A stretch of 64,000 bases of DNA. Source: Catenulispora acidiphila DSM 44928 (GTDB lineage: Bacteria > Actinomycetota > Actinomycetes > Streptomycetales > Catenulisporaceae). The stretch lies in the NCBI RefSeq assembly GCF_000024025.1, contig NC_013131.1:992001-1056000 (forward strand), in the 5' to 3' direction. Of this stretch, positions 41,788 to 50,819 are shown in pieces. The stretch's first letter is position 1; each line of letters begins with the position of its first letter. Below the pieces are notes generated by a model that was not told the origin of the DNA, made no database searches, and was given only the letters and a program-made list of their open reading frames with translations. The translations under genes were made by a program, and so were the position numbers.

Positions 41788-43716
41788 TCAGCTTCCTGAC
41801 ATGCGGAAGTCGTAGTGGGGCGGGACTGGCTGGTCCGGGTGGGCGGCGAGCCATAGGAGGTCCAGGGAGGCTTCGCCCTCTTGGAGGTTGTCGACTGTGA
41901 TGCCTTCGTCGAGGAGGCGGCGGACTTGGTCGATGTCGCCGGTGGCGAGGGCGGCTTCTGCGTTGTAGAGGCGGATGCGGCCGTGGTTGCGGTGCTCGGG
42001 TGGCAGGGTGCTGATGACCTCTAGTGCGTCGGTGGGGCGGTCGGCGGTGAGTAGGGCTTTCAGGGTTTCGATGGTGAGTTCGCGTAGGTCGGGGAGGAGG
42101 TGGTGCGCGGCCAGGGTCAGGGTGGCGGCTTCGTCGGGGGTGTCGGCCAGGTGCGCCAGGGCGCGTTGGGCCCAGGCGTTCGGGCGGTCGGCGAGGGAGC
42201 GGGTCCAGGCTTCGCGGGCGCCGTCGCGGTCGTCGTCGGCGAGGCGGATGAGGCCGAGGTGGTAGAGCGCGTGCCAGTCGTCGGCCGAGGCTTCGAGCAG
42301 TGTGCGCCATAGCGGGCCGGTGATCGGGGACGCCGGTGGCTCGCTGGCGGGCAATCGCCTGGTCTGCAACAGTTCCAGCCACGGTTGTTGCTCGGCGTCG
42401 CAGGATCCGAAGGGGCGCAAGGCGTCGCCGGGCAGGGCGCCGGAGGCGATTTCCAGTGCGCCCCAGCCGGAACCTCGGTGTAGGGAATCTGGTGTCGGCG
42501 ATGTGAAATGCGGTGTCGCGGCCAGCGCGGCGTCTAAGGAGGCGCACGGAATGAGCTTTTCCAGAGCGTCAGAAACAGCGCTGCGTGACTCGTCCCACGT
42601 CCCGTGTACCAGCGCCGCGTCCGCCTCCAGCAGCCCATACGCCTCGACCCACTCCCACGTCGCCCCGCCGGGCAGCTCCAGGTGCTCCAGCTGCGTTCGC
42701 GCCAGCCCTGCCTGGATCTCGATGTACTCCGCATCCGGCCCGGACAGCCACTCCTGCCAGCGCTGTCCGCCGGCGCCGACGCCCCACTGGAACAGCTTCC
42801 GGCCGATGAGTCGGTCGGTCGAGGTCTGCACCAGACCCGAGCCGTTCGTATCCAGGGCGGCGATCCAGCGGCGTTCGTCGGAGGGGATGTCCATGAAGAA
42901 GTCCGCTGCCGCTGGGAATCGTGCTGGGTAGCTCTGGTCGGCGGCAGAGTCGGCGTCCGTGGCAGCGGCGGTGTCGGTGGCGGCGTTCTGCGGGAAGTCG
43001 ATCAGTTTCAGCTGAGCGGTGTAATCGAAGTGGAAAGCGCGCTTAGCCGGCGCCACGACGCGAACATCAGGACCTTGCGGTACCGCGATGTTCGACCACC
43101 AATACACCGGAGTCGGAGTCTCCGCGGGATTGTGCAGCGAGACGTGCACCATCAGCGCCGGCGACCCCTCCGGAAGCCACGCGTCGACGGTCATCACCAC
43201 CCGCCGCATCCGCTCGAACTCGTACATCCGCAGTACCGGCGTGCCGTCCGGCGCGTTGAGCCGCACCGCGTGCAGCGGCGAGCATGTGAGCGGCCAGTGA
43301 CCGGTCCCGCCGATGTTCCACTCCACGCCGCCGGCCAGCCAGGCGTCGCGCAGCGCGAGGTTCGCAGGTTGCAGGATCGGGTTGCGGTGCAACAGTTCTC
43401 GGCCGGTCGGGCGGTGCACCAGGGACCACAGGCGACCGCCGTAGTCCGGGAGGAAGGTGGCGGTCAGCACCTCGTTCTCCAGGACCAGGCTCGGCAGCTC
43501 GCGAGGGGTGCGCTCGCGGGTGTACGAGTCCTGCGTCGTGTACGGCAGCAGCGTCGGGGGGCGGCCGTAGTCCAGGTTGCGGGCCATGTCCGGGTACGGC
43601 GCCACGGCCGCGTCGAAGCCGGGTCGGGCGATGCCGCGCAGGATCGGCAGCCTTCCGGAGACCGGGTCGGCGGCGCCCTCGACGGGCAGGACGTCGCGTC
43701 GCAGATGCGTGCTCAC
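41788..43716 (-). CDS. DUF5107 / TPR-repeat carbohydrate-locus protein (last gene of operon)
   Basis: A 642-residue protein. The N-terminal two thirds match DUF5107: PYTTQDSYTRERTPRELPSL, LPDYGGRLWSLVHRPTGREL, GGVEWNIGGTGHWPLTCSPL, TPVYWWSNIAVPQ. The fold resembles aldose-epimerase-like beta-sandwiches, and family members occur in sugar-use loci. The C-terminal third is TPR-like helical repeats. The GTG at 43716 overlaps the stop of the upstream permease (GTGA), so translation is coupled. No signal peptide is seen. It has a 667-residue paralog 3.5 kb away. Biochemical role not established. Confidence 0.9.
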   Translation of the reverse strand: MSTHLRRDVLPVEGAADPVSGRLPILRGIARPGFDAAVAPYPDMARNLDYGRPPTLLPYTTQDSYTRERTPRELPSLVLENEVLTATFLPDYGGRLWSLVHRPTGRELLHRNPILQPANLALRDAWLAGGVEWNIGGTGHWPLTCSPLHAVRLNAPDGTPVLRMYEFERMRRVVMTVDAWLPEGSPALMVHVSLHNPAETPTPVYWWSNIAVPQGPDVRVVAPAKRAFHFDYTAQLKLIDFPQNAATDTAAATDADSAADQSYPARFPAAADFFMDIPSDERRWIAALDTNGSGLVQTSTDRLIGRKLFQWGVGAGGQRWQEWLSGPDAEYIEIQAGLARTQLEHLELPGGATWEWVEAYGLLEADAALVHGTWDESRSAVSDALEKLIPCASLDAALAATPHFTSPTPDSLHRGSGWGALEIASGALPGDALRPFGSCDAEQQPWLELLQTRRLPASEPPASPITGPLWRTLLEASADDWHALYHLGLIRLADDDRDGAREAWTRSLADRPNAWAQRALAHLADTPDEAATLTLAAHHLLPDLRELTIETLKALLTADRPTDALEVISTLPPEHRNHGRIRLYNAEAALATGDIDQVRRLLDEGITVDNLQEGEASLDLLWLAAHPDQPVPPHYDFRMSGS

Positions 43717-44621
43717 TTGCCTATCCCCACTGTCATACCTTGGATGATGCGGCTGCCCAGCCAGCTGAACAACGCGATCATCGGAGCCAGCACCACGCAC
43801 ACCCCGGCGAACATCGCGCCCCAGTCCAGGCCGTTCAGCTGCGCCTCCTGGACGAAGTTGGACAGCGCCACCGGCAGCGTCACCTTGTCCTGGCTGTGGG
43901 TCAGCACGATCGCGAACAGCGTCTCGTTCCACGCCGAGATGAACTGCAACAGGAACGCCGTGATCAGCCCGCCGCGCGCCACCGGCAGGATGACCTTGGT
44001 GAAGGTGCGCAGCGCACCGGCGCCGTCCAGGACCGCCGCCTCCTCCAAGACCTGCGGGATGCCCGAGAAGAAGCCGGTCAGCAGGTAGACGGTGAAGGGC
44101 ATCGCAAGGCCCAGATACACCAGGATCAGGCCGGGCTGGGAGTCGTCGAGGTTCGCCTTGGCCATGCCGATGAACAGCGGCACCACCATGACCTGCCCCG
44201 GCACGCCCAACCCCATCGCGAAGGTCATGCTCATCGCGCCGGAGACCCGGTTGCGGCGGCGGGCCAGCGCGTAGGCGCACGGCGCGGCGACCACGACGGC
44301 CAGGACCGAGGACAGCACGGCGACCAGGACGCTGTTCAGCGCCGCCTGGCCGAAGCCGCCGTCGGAGAAGACCTTGCTGTAGTTGCCGAATTTCGGGTGC
44401 GTCGGCACGCCGAAGGGGTGGTTGAGGATGTCGGTGCCGTCGCGCAGCGAGGTGAGCAGGATCCAGCCGATCAGCGCGATGTCGGCGGCGACCACCACCC
44501 ACACCACGCCGGTGGCGATCCGCATCGGCAGGCTTTGCGGTTTGCGCCGCGAGGCTTTGGCGCGCTGCGATGTCTTGGGTGTTCTGGAAGCTCTGGGCGT
44601 TCCAGAAGTCTTGGGCGTCAT
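43713..44621 (-). CDS. Carbohydrate ABC transporter permease, MalG type
   Basis: A 302-residue CUT1-type permease with six hydrophobic segments and the EAA loop EEAAVLDGAGALRTFTKVIL. The N-terminus begins with Lys/Thr/Arg/Ser repeats (TPKTSGTPRASRTPKTSQRA). It follows the MalF-type permease by 31 bases. No ATP-binding gene is linked; in actinobacteria a shared ATPase (MsiK type) normally serves such importers. Confidence 0.95.
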   Translation of the reverse strand: MTPKTSGTPRASRTPKTSQRAKASRRKPQSLPMRIATGVVWVVVAADIALIGWILLTSLRDGTDILNHPFGVPTHPKFGNYSKVFSDGGFGQAALNSVLVAVLSSVLAVVVAAPCAYALARRRNRVSGAMSMTFAMGLGVPGQVMVVPLFIGMAKANLDDSQPGLILVYLGLAMPFTVYLLTGFFSGIPQVLEEAAVLDGAGALRTFTKVILPVARGGLITAFLLQFISAWNETLFAIVLTHSQDKVTLPVALSNFVQEAQLNGLDWGAMFAGVCVVLAPMIALFSWLGSRIIQGMTVGIGK

Positions 44622-44652
44622 GGGCTCGTCGTCCTTTCCCGGGGCGCCCGGA

Positions 44653-45621
44653 TCAGTACTCGATGGCGTCGCGGCGCAGCAGGCGGCGCAGCACGACCGT
44701 GAAGACGACCACGAGGAACAGGCTCACCAGCGCCGCGGCCGTGGCCAGGCCCAGCTGCGGCGTCGAGGCGGTCGGGAAGGCCTCGACGTAGACGTACATG
44801 GCGGTGTTCCAGGAGTCCGAGGGCGGCTGCGCGCCGCTGCTGCCGCCGTACATCAGGATCAGCTCGAAGATCTTCACCGAGCTCACCGTCCACAGCACCG
44901 CGCACACCGAGATCACGTCCCAGCACATCGGCAGCGTGACGTGCCGGAAGCGCTGGAAGGCTCCCGCGCCGTCGAGTTCGGCGGCCTCGTAGAGATACTC
45001 AGGGATCTGATCCACCGCGGCCATCAGGATCGCGGTGTAGTAGCCGGTGGCCGTCCAGACCAGCGTCCCCAGGATCATCGTCTGCAGGTGCTCGGTCGCC
45101 AGCCACTGCGGCGGATGGCTCCAGCCGAGCCACTGCAGCAGCTGGTTCACCGGTCCGCTCGGGGAGAACAGCACGCCCGCGGCGATGCCGAAGACCATCG
45201 CGTTCACCAGGCACGGGAAGAACAGCACCGACCGAGCGAACAGTTTGCGATTCATCTCGCGCAGGATCAGCATCAGCGCGAAGGCGATCGCGAAGGTGAG
45301 CAGGCCGCCGACGAACAGGATCTTCAGCGTGTTGGTCAGCGAGTGCCGGAAGATCGGGTCCTGCCACAGGGTCTGGTAGTTCTTCAGGCCCTTCCACTTC
45401 TTCGGGCCGATGCCGTCCCACTTGTACAGGCTGGTCCACGCCGCGTACCCGACCGGGACCAGGAACAGCACGACGTAGACGAGGACGGCCGGGGTGGTGA
45501 AAGCCCAGAACATGCGGCGCCGCGAACGTTCCAGCGGTGCGGCGCCGACCGGCGGACGCGGGGCGGACCCGTCCCGGGCGCGGCGCGCCCGGGACGAGTC
45601 CGGCAAGGTGGCGGTGCTCAT
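44653..45621 (-). CDS. Carbohydrate ABC transporter permease, MalF type
   Basis: A 322-residue CUT1-type permease from the ATG at 45621, two bases after the stop of the binding-protein gene. Six hydrophobic segments and the EAA loop YEAAELDGAGAFQRFRHVTLP are visible. It pairs with the MalG-type gene to form the membrane channel of a sugar importer. Confidence 0.95.
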   Translation of the reverse strand: MSTATLPDSSRARRARDGSAPRPPVGAAPLERSRRRMFWAFTTPAVLVYVVLFLVPVGYAAWTSLYKWDGIGPKKWKGLKNYQTLWQDPIFRHSLTNTLKILFVGGLLTFAIAFALMLILREMNRKLFARSVLFFPCLVNAMVFGIAAGVLFSPSGPVNQLLQWLGWSHPPQWLATEHLQTMILGTLVWTATGYYTAILMAAVDQIPEYLYEAAELDGAGAFQRFRHVTLPMCWDVISVCAVLWTVSSVKIFELILMYGGSSGAQPPSDSWNTAMYVYVEAFPTASTPQLGLATAAALVSLFLVVVFTVVLRRLLRRDAIEY

Positions 45622-45623
45622 GG

Positions 45624-46940
45624 TCAGCTCTGGCTCTTCCAGAACGAGACCTGCGCGGACTTCATCTTCGCCACGAAGGTCGCGGCGTCGATCTTGCCGT
45701 GCCAGAAGTCCAGGTAGTTCTGGTTCCAGACCTTGGTGGTCCAGTCCCCGGCCACGCCGTCGAAGGTGAGGCGCAGCTTGGGCGCGTTCAGGGTCTTCTG
45801 CACGTCGGCCAGCTCCGCCGGCGCCGGGATGTCGGTGCGCGGCGTGATGTTGCCGGCCTCGGTGGAGATGCCCGAGAGCGTCTTCTTCTGCAGGAAGTAG
45901 GCCATGAACTGCTCGGCCTGGCTGACGTTCTTGGCGTTCTTGGTCAGGGCGAAGCCGAAGACCATCGAGTCCGGCTGGGTCGCGCCCGGCGGGAGCATGA
46001 AGCCGTACTTCCAGGTCGCCGGGATCTGCTTGGCGACCTCGGCGGTGACCCAGTTGCCGTTCATCAGGAAGCCGGCCTTGCCGCCGGCCCAGTTGGTCTG
46101 CTGCGCCGGGTACTTCGTGGCGGTGTAGGTCGGGATGATGTAGCCGCCCTTGACGAGCTGCTCGACCTGTGTCGCCGCCTTCAGCACGGCCGGGTTGTCC
46201 CAGCTGGCGCCGGTCTTGTCGTTCGCCAGGTCGTTGAAGTTCACGCCGCCTGCGTTGATCAGGTAGTCGAACCACAGACCGTTGGTCCAGGGGTCTTCGC
46301 CCTCGGAGGCAAGACAGGGCTCGCTCTTCGTCTTCAGAGTCGCGCAGACCTGCATGAACGCGTCCCAGGTGGACGGCTGCGAGGCCATCGCCGCGGAGAC
46401 GGTCGGGTCGGCGGTGTTGTAGAAGATGCCCGCGGTGCTGGCCTCGTAGGGGATCACCCAGTGCTGGCCGCCGTTGGGGTCCTTCGGCAGCGAGTCCCAG
46501 TACTTCGACGGGATCGCGTCGGAGACTTTCTCGTTGTCGGTCGGGATGGTCATGTCCAGGACCGCCGAGAGGTCCTTGGCGTTGCCGTTCTGCGCGGTGG
46601 CGCCGTAGATGACGTCCGCGCCCTCGTCCCACATGTCCGGCGCCTTGCCCGCGGCCATCGCCGGGCCGATCTTCTTGGCGACGTCCCGGCCGGTCCACTC
46701 GACGTCGACCTTGATGCCGGTGTCGGCGGTGAACTGGGTGATCGCCGCCTGGATGACCTTGGCCTGCGGCTCGTCCTGACGCCACATCGACCAGTACGTG
46801 AAGCTGCCGCCGGACTTGCCGGCGCCGCCGACGGCCGAGGAGCTGCTCTTGCTGCTGGAACACGCGCTGACGCCGACCGTGAGAACGGCTGCGGTGGCTA
46901 TCGCGAGAAGCCGGGGGCCCCGGCCGGTGGTGCTGCCCAT
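45624..46940 (-). CDS. Sugar ABC transporter solute-binding lipoprotein
   Basis: A 438-residue extracellular binding protein. The ATG at 46940 has a strong GGAGGAAA ribosome site; the longer start at 46970 is less likely. The signal ends in the lipobox VGVSAC. It shows the CUT1 pattern: FTYWSMWRQDEPQAKVIQAA, TGIKVDVEWTGRD, VIYGATAQNG, and WAGGKAGFLMNGNWV. First gene of the operon with two permeases and a DUF5107 protein. Candidate DeoR sites lie upstream. Ligand unknown; a plant or fungal oligosaccharide is plausible given the fucosidase nearby. Confidence 0.95.
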   Translation of the reverse strand: MGSTTGRGPRLLAIATAAVLTVGVSACSSSKSSSSAVGGAGKSGGSFTYWSMWRQDEPQAKVIQAAITQFTADTGIKVDVEWTGRDVAKKIGPAMAAGKAPDMWDEGADVIYGATAQNGNAKDLSAVLDMTIPTDNEKVSDAIPSKYWDSLPKDPNGGQHWVIPYEASTAGIFYNTADPTVSAAMASQPSTWDAFMQVCATLKTKSEPCLASEGEDPWTNGLWFDYLINAGGVNFNDLANDKTGASWDNPAVLKAATQVEQLVKGGYIIPTYTATKYPAQQTNWAGGKAGFLMNGNWVTAEVAKQIPATWKYGFMLPPGATQPDSMVFGFALTKNAKNVSQAEQFMAYFLQKKTLSGISTEAGNITPRTDIPAPAELADVQKTLNAPKLRLTFDGVAGDWTTKVWNQNYLDFWHGKIDAATFVAKMKSAQVSFWKSQS

Positions 46941-47050
46941 ATTCGTTTCCTCCGAAGGCTTGGACGCCAAAGAGCCGGAACTGAAGAGCGATCACTCGGG
47001 GTGCTGGGAGGAGACAGTAGGGCGCCGATCGCGTGCACTACAAGCATTCT

Positions 47051-47130
47051 TTGCAAGATTTCTATTGGCGATGCGAGATTGAGATCTCTGATTGCAGACA
47101 TGCGCACTAAGTTGCAAAACTTGCTAGAAA
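47051..47130 (-). promoter_or_regulatory. Candidate DeoR sites upstream of the transport operon
   Basis: TTGCAAGATTTCT (47051-47063) and an opposite-facing AAACTTGCTAGAAA (47117-47130). The same TGCAAGATT word occurs between the DeoR gene and the second DUF5107 gene. Confidence 0.55.
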
Positions 47131-47143
47131 CGGCGGCATAACA

Positions 47144-47170
47144 CAGCCGCAGCCCTGTGAGCTGCGGCTG
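47144..47170 (-). terminator. Terminator of the second DUF5107 gene
   Basis: Perfect 10-bp stem CAGCCGCAGC / GCTGCGGCTG with a 7-base loop, 27 bases past the stop codon on the minus strand. Confidence 0.75.
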
Positions 47171-47197
47171 AATCGGGTGCTGTGAGGAAGGGAGCTG

Positions 47198-49201
47198 CTA
47201 CAGCTGGCGGACGCTGTAGTCGTAGCTGCACGGCAGGGGGTGCTCTTCGCGCAATCGCCGTGACACGACCGGACCGAGCCCGCCGGCCTGCCGGGAGTGG
47301 AACTCCCACCACATGTCCGACAGCGGGTCCTCGCCCTCGCGGACGTCCTCGACGATCAGACCGGTCTCCAGGATCCGGCGTGCCCGCACCAGATCCCCGG
47401 CGTCCAGGGCGGCGCGGCACTCCAGCATCAGGATGCGTCCGGCGAAGCGGTCGGGCTCCTTGAGCCGGTCGATGATGTCCAGCGCTTCGCCGGGGCGTTT
47501 GGCGGTGATCAGGGCGCGCAGGGTCTCGATGGTCAGGGGACGCAGGCGCGGGGAGAGCTGCCAGGCACGGAGGTAGCGGTCGGCGGCGTCGCCGAGGCGG
47601 TCTTCGGAGGCGTCGAGGATGGCGAGATTCCGGTGCGCCCACGCGGTTTCGGCCTGCGCCATCGACTGATCCCACGCCTCGCGCGCTCCGGCCAGGTCGC
47701 CGGCGTGGTAGCGGTTCACGCCCAGATGGAGCCAGGTGAACCAGGTCGCGTGGGTTGTGCGTGCGGGGTCAGCGGTCGCCTTCTCCAGCAGCGTGCGCCA
47801 AACCGGGCCGACGGCGTAGGAGGACGGCGGCAGGGCCGGCGCCGGCGTCGGCATCTGGCCTTTGCGGACCAGCGAGAGCCAGGACTGTTGGTCGCGGCCG
47901 ATCGTGGCGTCGGGGAAGGGCGTGCCGGGCAGGCTCAGCGCGCGGTTGCGGCCGAGGGCGCGGCGTTCCAGGGCGCCCCAGCCGGTTCCGGCGTGCAGGA
48001 CTTCTTCCGGTGGTTTGTCGGCGAGCGCGGTCATGGTCGCGAGTTCTTCGTCCAGGCGGTGCGCGGGGATCAGCTCGGCGATCGCGGCGTCCGCGGCCTG
48101 GGTGGCGTCGGGCCATTTCGTGCCGTGGACGTCGGCGGGGTCGGTCTGGAGCAGGCCGTAAGCCTCGACCCAGGACCACGACCGGCGCCCCGGAAGCCGC
48201 AGGTGTTCCAGCTGGGTTCGGGCCAGACCGGCCTGAATCTCGAAGTACTCGTGGCGCGGGCCGGACAGCCAGTCCTGCCAGTTGCGGCCGCCGGATCCGG
48301 TGCCCCAGTGGAAGAGTTTGCGGCCGCGCATCCGGTCGGTCGAGGTTTGGAAGAGCCCTGATCCGCCCGCGTCGACCGCGGCGATCCAGCGGCGTGCGCC
48401 GTCGGGGATCTCGGCGAAGTAGTCGGCGCCGTAGTCGATGCGGCCGGGGTAGGAGGTGTCGGCCTCGCGCCAGCGCGGGAAGGGGATGCGGCGCATCTTG
48501 CCGGTGTAGGAGAAGTGGTACGCCGAGGTCGCGGGCATCAGCGCGCGGGTGTCAGGGGTCTGCGGTACGGCGGCGCTGCTCCACCAGTAGACGGGCGCGT
48601 CCTCGGGGAAGGGGTTGTGGACGCGGACGTGGATCAGCAGGACCGGGGAGCCGTCGGGCAGGTAGCAGTCGAGCTGGTAGACCAGGCGGCGCTGGCGCTC
48701 GTACTCGTACATGCGCAGGACCGGGGTGCCGTCTTCGCGGGTGAGGCGGACGGCGTGCAGGGGGGAGCAGCTGAGGGCGGTGTGGCCGAAGGTGCCCAGG
48801 TTCCATTCGACGCCGCCGGCGAACCAGGCGTTGCGCAGGCCCAGGTTGGCGAGCTGGAGCTTCGGCGGGAAGTGCAGCAGCTCGCGGTCGGCGGGCTTGT
48901 GGCGCAGGGACATCAGGCGTCCGCCGTAGCCGAGGAGGAACTCGGCGCGCAGCACGTCGTTCTCCAACACCGCCGTGACCAGCTCGCGGTCGGGGGTCTC
49001 GCGGGTGTAGCCGTCCTGGAAGGTGTAGGGGAGCAGGGATTCGACGTGGCCGTAGCCGAGGTTGGCGACCATTTCGGCGTCGGCCTCGGAGACGTCCAGG
49101 CCACCGCGCGGATCCGCGAGCTTGCGCAGCGGCGGGAGCGGGTTCTCCGGACCGAGCGCGGCCACCGGGAGGACCCTGGACGCCAGGCGCAGGACGCTCA
49201 A
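47198..49201 (-). CDS. Second DUF5107 / TPR-repeat protein
   Basis: A 667-residue paralog of the protein at 41788-43716, with the same motifs: LPYTFQDGYTRETPDRELVT, LLGYGGRLMSLRHKPADREL, GGVEWNLGTFGHTALSCSPL, APVYWWSSAAVPQTP, and a TPR-like C-terminal third. Start TTG 49201 (LSVLRLAS) after AGGGGGC; no better start is visible. Transcribed away from the DeoR gene from a shared 119-base control region. Having two copies in one locus suggests two related substrates or steps. Confidence 0.9.
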   Translation of the reverse strand: MSVLRLASRVLPVAALGPENPLPPLRKLADPRGGLDVSEADAEMVANLGYGHVESLLPYTFQDGYTRETPDRELVTAVLENDVLRAEFLLGYGGRLMSLRHKPADRELLHFPPKLQLANLGLRNAWFAGGVEWNLGTFGHTALSCSPLHAVRLTREDGTPVLRMYEYERQRRLVYQLDCYLPDGSPVLLIHVRVHNPFPEDAPVYWWSSAAVPQTPDTRALMPATSAYHFSYTGKMRRIPFPRWREADTSYPGRIDYGADYFAEIPDGARRWIAAVDAGGSGLFQTSTDRMRGRKLFHWGTGSGGRNWQDWLSGPRHEYFEIQAGLARTQLEHLRLPGRRSWSWVEAYGLLQTDPADVHGTKWPDATQAADAAIAELIPAHRLDEELATMTALADKPPEEVLHAGTGWGALERRALGRNRALSLPGTPFPDATIGRDQQSWLSLVRKGQMPTPAPALPPSSYAVGPVWRTLLEKATADPARTTHATWFTWLHLGVNRYHAGDLAGAREAWDQSMAQAETAWAHRNLAILDASEDRLGDAADRYLRAWQLSPRLRPLTIETLRALITAKRPGEALDIIDRLKEPDRFAGRILMLECRAALDAGDLVRARRILETGLIVEDVREGEDPLSDMWWEFHSRQAGGLGPVVSRRLREEHPLPCSYDYSVRQL

Positions 49202-49238
49202 CGACTGCCCCCTAGGATTTGGCGCTGACAGGTCTACA

Positions 49239-49284
49239 CCTTGCAGGATTGCTTCAGTGTGCCAGAAAATCTTGCAGACAAGGT
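49239..49284. promoter_or_regulatory. Interrupted inverted repeat between DUF5107 and DeoR genes
   Basis: CCTTGCAGGATT (49239-49250) faces AATCTTGCAGACAAGG (49268-49283): the arms TGCAGGATT and AATCTTGCA match at 8 of 9 positions, with outer CCTTG/CAAGG. A likely DeoR autoregulatory site, related to the word at 47051. Confidence 0.6.
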
Positions 49285-49320
49285 CACGATCTCAGCATCG
49301 CGTGCACGGAAGGAGCTGAT

Positions 49321-50106
49321 GTGAACAGGTACGAACGCTGGAGCGTCCTGCTGGAGATGCTCGCCGAGCTCGGCAAGCTGGAGATCGAGGAGACGGCGGA
49401 GAAGCTGGGGGTCTCGGCGGCCACCGTGCGCCGCGACTTCGACGAACTCGCCGCACAGCAGCTGCTGTCGCGCACGCGCGGCGGCGCCACTGCGCACAGC
49501 GTGTCCTACGACCTGCCCCTGCGCTTCAAGGTGGCCCGGCACGCACCCGAGAAGCAGCGCATCGCCTCGGTCGCCGCCGGCATGGTCGCGGTCGGCTCCA
49601 CGGTCGGCATCAACGGCGGCACCACCGCGACGGAAGTGGCGCGGGCCCTGGCGACGCGCGCGGACCTGGCAGGCGAGCAGCGCGGCCCGGCGGTGACCGT
49701 GGTGACGAACGCGCTGAACATCGCGCAGGAACTGGTGGTCCGCCCCTACCTGCACGTGGTCGCGACCGGCGGCGTCGGCTCCCCGAAGTCCTACGAGCTG
49801 GTCGGCCCGGTCGCCGCCGCGATGCTCGAGCGCGTGGCCCTGGACCTGGCGATCCTCGGCGTCGACGCCCTCGACGCCGACCACGGCGCCAGCGCCCACA
49901 ACGAAGCCGAGGCGACGGTGAACCAGACGCTGGCCTCCCGCGCGCGGCACGTGGTGGTGGTCGCGGATTCCTCGAAGCTGGGACGGCGGGCCTTCGCGCG
50001 AATATGCCCGATAGCGGACGTCACGACGCTGGTGACGGACGGGGACGCGCCGGAGGAGATGGTGGCGCGGTTCACGGAGTTGGGGGTGCGGGTGGTGCGG
50101 GCTTAG
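49321..50106 (+). CDS. DeoR-family sugar-responsive regulator
   Basis: A 261-residue repressor from the GTG at 49321 (ribosome site AAGGAG). N-terminal helix-turn-helix IEETAEKLGVSAATVRRDFD followed by LARTRGG-type LSRTRGGA; the C-terminal domain is the DeoR phosphosugar-binding fold (GINGGTTATEVARAL, VVTNALNIAQEL, DLAILGVDALDADHG, VVVADSSKLGRRAF). Probably controls the two DUF5107/transport units through TTGCARGATT sites. Confidence 0.94.
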   Translation: MNRYERWSVLLEMLAELGKLEIEETAEKLGVSAATVRRDFDELAAQQLLSRTRGGATAHSVSYDLPLRFKVARHAPEKQRIASVAAGMVAVGSTVGINGGTTATEVARALATRADLAGEQRGPAVTVVTNALNIAQELVVRPYLHVVATGGVGSPKSYELVGPVAAAMLERVALDLAILGVDALDADHGASAHNEAEATVNQTLASRARHVVVVADSSKLGRRAFARICPIADVTTLVTDGDAPEEMVARFTELGVRVVRA

Positions 50107-50167
50107 GAGGCGTGAGTCGGCAATTGGCGTGGTGGTGTGCCGGCGCGAGGGCTTGGTGGCCGCGATG

Positions 50168-50770
50168 TCAGTCGGCGAGGGGTGCGGTGATGGCTGCGTG
50201 GCGGTCGATGGTGGCGATTACTGCTGCGGCTAGGTCGGGGTCGGCGGTGGTGGTGGTGATCCAGGTTTGGGCGGCGGCTAGGAAGGCGATCAGGTCTTCG
50301 CGGAGGTCGGCGAGTAGGGCGGGGAGGGTGCCGGTCGGGAGCTTCACAGGGTTCTGCGATGTCTTCTCCTGGTGGATCAGGAGGCCGTCTGCTGCTTGCT
50401 CGATGCAGGCTGTGGGGTCGTGGCCGAGCCAGGTGTGCGGCCAGGCTCGCCAGTCTTCGAGGTCGGCGCAGCAGCCTGGGTTCACGGTGGTGCCCGTGGT
50501 GGTGTCGGTGAGTTGGATGCCGGCGCGGATGACTAGGTAGTCCGCTTCTGCGATCCAGTGGAGTGCTTCGGTGGCGGTTGGTGTCGCGTCCGGTTCCGCG
50601 TCTTCCGGCCGGCACCATTCGGCGAGGGCTGCCATGACCGTGCCGATGGTCTCTGGGGTGGTTGATGCGTTCAGGGTTTCCCAGCGGTAGTTGTCCGCGA
50701 ACTCCACGGGCCATGCGGCGCCTTCGACCGCCTCGGGTCCTATCTCCACCACTGCGCGCAGGGTTGCCAT
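50168..50770 (-). CDS. Hypothetical protein
   Basis: About 200 residues from the ATG at 50770 (MATLRAVVEIGPEAVEG); upstream starts to 50833 would run over the neighbouring pseudogene promoter. Soluble, acidic, no signal peptide. Two cysteines sit in NPGCCADLEDWRAWPHTWLG with several Trp/His residues, which might bind a metal. I do not recognise the family. Confidence 0.7.
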   Translation of the reverse strand: MATLRAVVEIGPEAVEGAAWPVEFADNYRWETLNASTTPETIGTVMAALAEWCRPEDAEPDATPTATEALHWIAEADYLVIRAGIQLTDTTTGTTVNPGCCADLEDWRAWPHTWLGHDPTACIEQAADGLLIHQEKTSQNPVKLPTGTLPALLADLREDLIAFLAAAQTWITTTTADPDLAAAVIATIDRHAAITAPLAD

Positions 50771-50819
50771 TCGTCGATGGTCGCATGGGGAACCGAACGT
50801 AGATCGGGCGCATCCAACG

